DNA of 5,492 bases from Acidobacteriota bacterium (GTDB lineage: Bacteria > Acidobacteriota > JAAYUB01 > JAMOQF01). Made by a program: the position numbers and the translations under genes. The stretch spans positions 1-5,492 of the forward strand of contig JALULU010000421.1 in the NCBI GenBank assembly GCA_027040585.1, read 5' to 3'. Positions 5,003 to 5,492 of the stretch are shown one piece after another. The notes below the pieces were generated by a model that was not told the origin of the DNA, ran no database searches, and saw only the letters and a program-made list of their open reading frames with translations. Within the stretch, counting starts at the first letter, position 1. Every line of letters starts with the position of its first letter.

Positions 5003-5492
5003 TAAAGTTCCATTTCAATTCTAAAAATAACGCCATTTTCTTCATCATTTCTAAAAAGATATAAATTAAATCCATGGTCCTCTGCTATTTTTTTAGCTAT
5101 TGTAAGACCTATTCCCATGCCACTCCTCTTTGTGGAAAAATTGGGCATAAAAATATCTCTAACAATATCTTCAGGAATTAAAGGTCCATTATTCCCAATA
5201 TCCAGAAACACTTTACTTCCATTCTTTTGTAACTTTATAAATATTTTTCCTCCCCTGCCATCAGACCTAATAGAATCAATGCCATTGTCTATCAAATTTG
5301 AAATCATCCTATCAAAAAGCACCTTATCAATAGAAAAATCTAAAACATCATCTGAAATAAAAGAAAAAGATATATCACTGTTTTGCTTCCTATAGGTATT
5401 TAATCTCCTTTCTATTAGTTTACTCAAGTTAACTTTAACCCTTTTGGGATTGGGAAGCTTTGCAAATTTTGAAAATTCATCTATCATATATT
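5002..5492 (-). CDS. Sensor histidine kinase, NtrY-like, C-terminal part (partial)
   Basis: The frame is open to the right edge, so the N-terminus, including sensor, membrane and phospho-accepting His regions, is outside. Numbering from the Met at 5487, MIDEFSKFAKLPNP (1-14) matches the segment that ends the dimerisation domain in NtrY-type kinases (VDEFSxFARxPxP). The ATPase domain follows: N box RMISNLIDNGIDSI (60-73, N64 and N68), G1 region DIGNNGPLIP (96-105), F box IFMPNFSTK (112-120) and G2 box GMGIGLTIA (123-131). In G1 the canonical D-x-G-x-G reads N-N-G-P-L, so the adenine-contacting Asp is N99 and the last Gly is L103; the other boxes look intact. The stop overlaps the sigma start by one base. 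No response regulator is in the window; one may lie further right, or signalling may involve the sigma/anti-sigma pair. The Met at 5487 is unlikely to be the real start. Confidence 0.88.
   Translation of the reverse strand, partial: YMIDEFSKFAKLPNPKRVKVNLSKLIERRLNTYRKQNSDISFSFISDDVLDFSIDKVLFDRMISNLIDNGIDSIRSDGRGGKIFIKLQKNGSKVFLDIGNNGPLIPEDIVRDIFMPNFSTKRSGMGIGLTIAKKIAEDHGFNLYLFRNDEENGVIFRIEMEL

Noticed and set aside
4876..5395. Plus-strand open frames (4876-5064 and 5117-5395)
   Set aside because: Both are antisense to the sigma and kinase genes, which have clear domain motifs; neither has family features.
5485..5487. ATG at 5487 as the true start of a short ATPase-only protein
   Set aside because: The frame is open upstream, and the first residues match the interior of NtrY-type kinases just after the dimerisation helices, so the gene very likely continues beyond the window.
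1..5492. tRNA, rRNA, CRISPR, insertion sequence or attachment site
   Set aside because: No regular repeats, terminal inverted repeats, transposase motifs or RNA-gene sequences were seen on either strand.

Overview
The window is an A/T-rich stretch of bacterial chromosome (roughly one third G+C by eye). It is densely coded, with strong Shine-Dalgarno sites and many Lys/Ile/Asn codons. I cannot name the phylum. The threonine dehydrogenase looks more like the Pyrococcus/thermophile form than the E. coli form, and threonine breakdown to glycine and acetyl-CoA fits an amino-acid-using anaerobe, but this is inference.

Layout, left to right. (1) Positions 1-147, minus strand: the first 49 codons of purM (purine synthesis), running off the left edge. 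(2) 148-267: a divergent A/T-rich promoter region. (3) 268-1320, plus strand: a 350-residue homolog of homoserine dehydrogenase. It keeps the fold signature but has lost the catalytic Asp/Lys pair and the glycine-rich nucleotide loop, so it is probably a pseudoenzyme or repurposed protein. (4) 1321-1447: a gap with a weak hairpin and a -10 box. (5) 1448-3779, plus strand: a tdh-kbl operon. L-threonine is oxidised to 2-amino-3-oxobutyrate, which CoA then cleaves to glycine and acetyl-CoA. The dehydrogenase keeps its catalytic zinc site but lacks all four structural-zinc cysteines. (6) 3784-3809: a G/C-rich hairpin that can end transcription from both sides. (7) 3808-5492, minus strand, read right to left: the C-terminal part of an NtrY-like sensor histidine kinase (cut by the right edge), an ECF-type sigma factor, and a one-pass membrane protein. 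That last protein has a cytoplasmic CxxC segment (degenerate anti-sigma zinc finger) and an outer dockerin-like calcium-binding tail. The three genes are joined by a TAATG stop/start junction and an 11-base overlap, so they are almost certainly co-translated.

The most interesting part is the right-hand cassette. A histidine kinase, an ECF sigma factor and a putative anti-sigma factor with a dockerin-like exterior form one tightly coupled unit, which suggests an envelope or extracellular sensing circuit of unusual composition. The second point of interest is the decayed homoserine dehydrogenase-like gene directly upstream of a threonine-catabolic operon.
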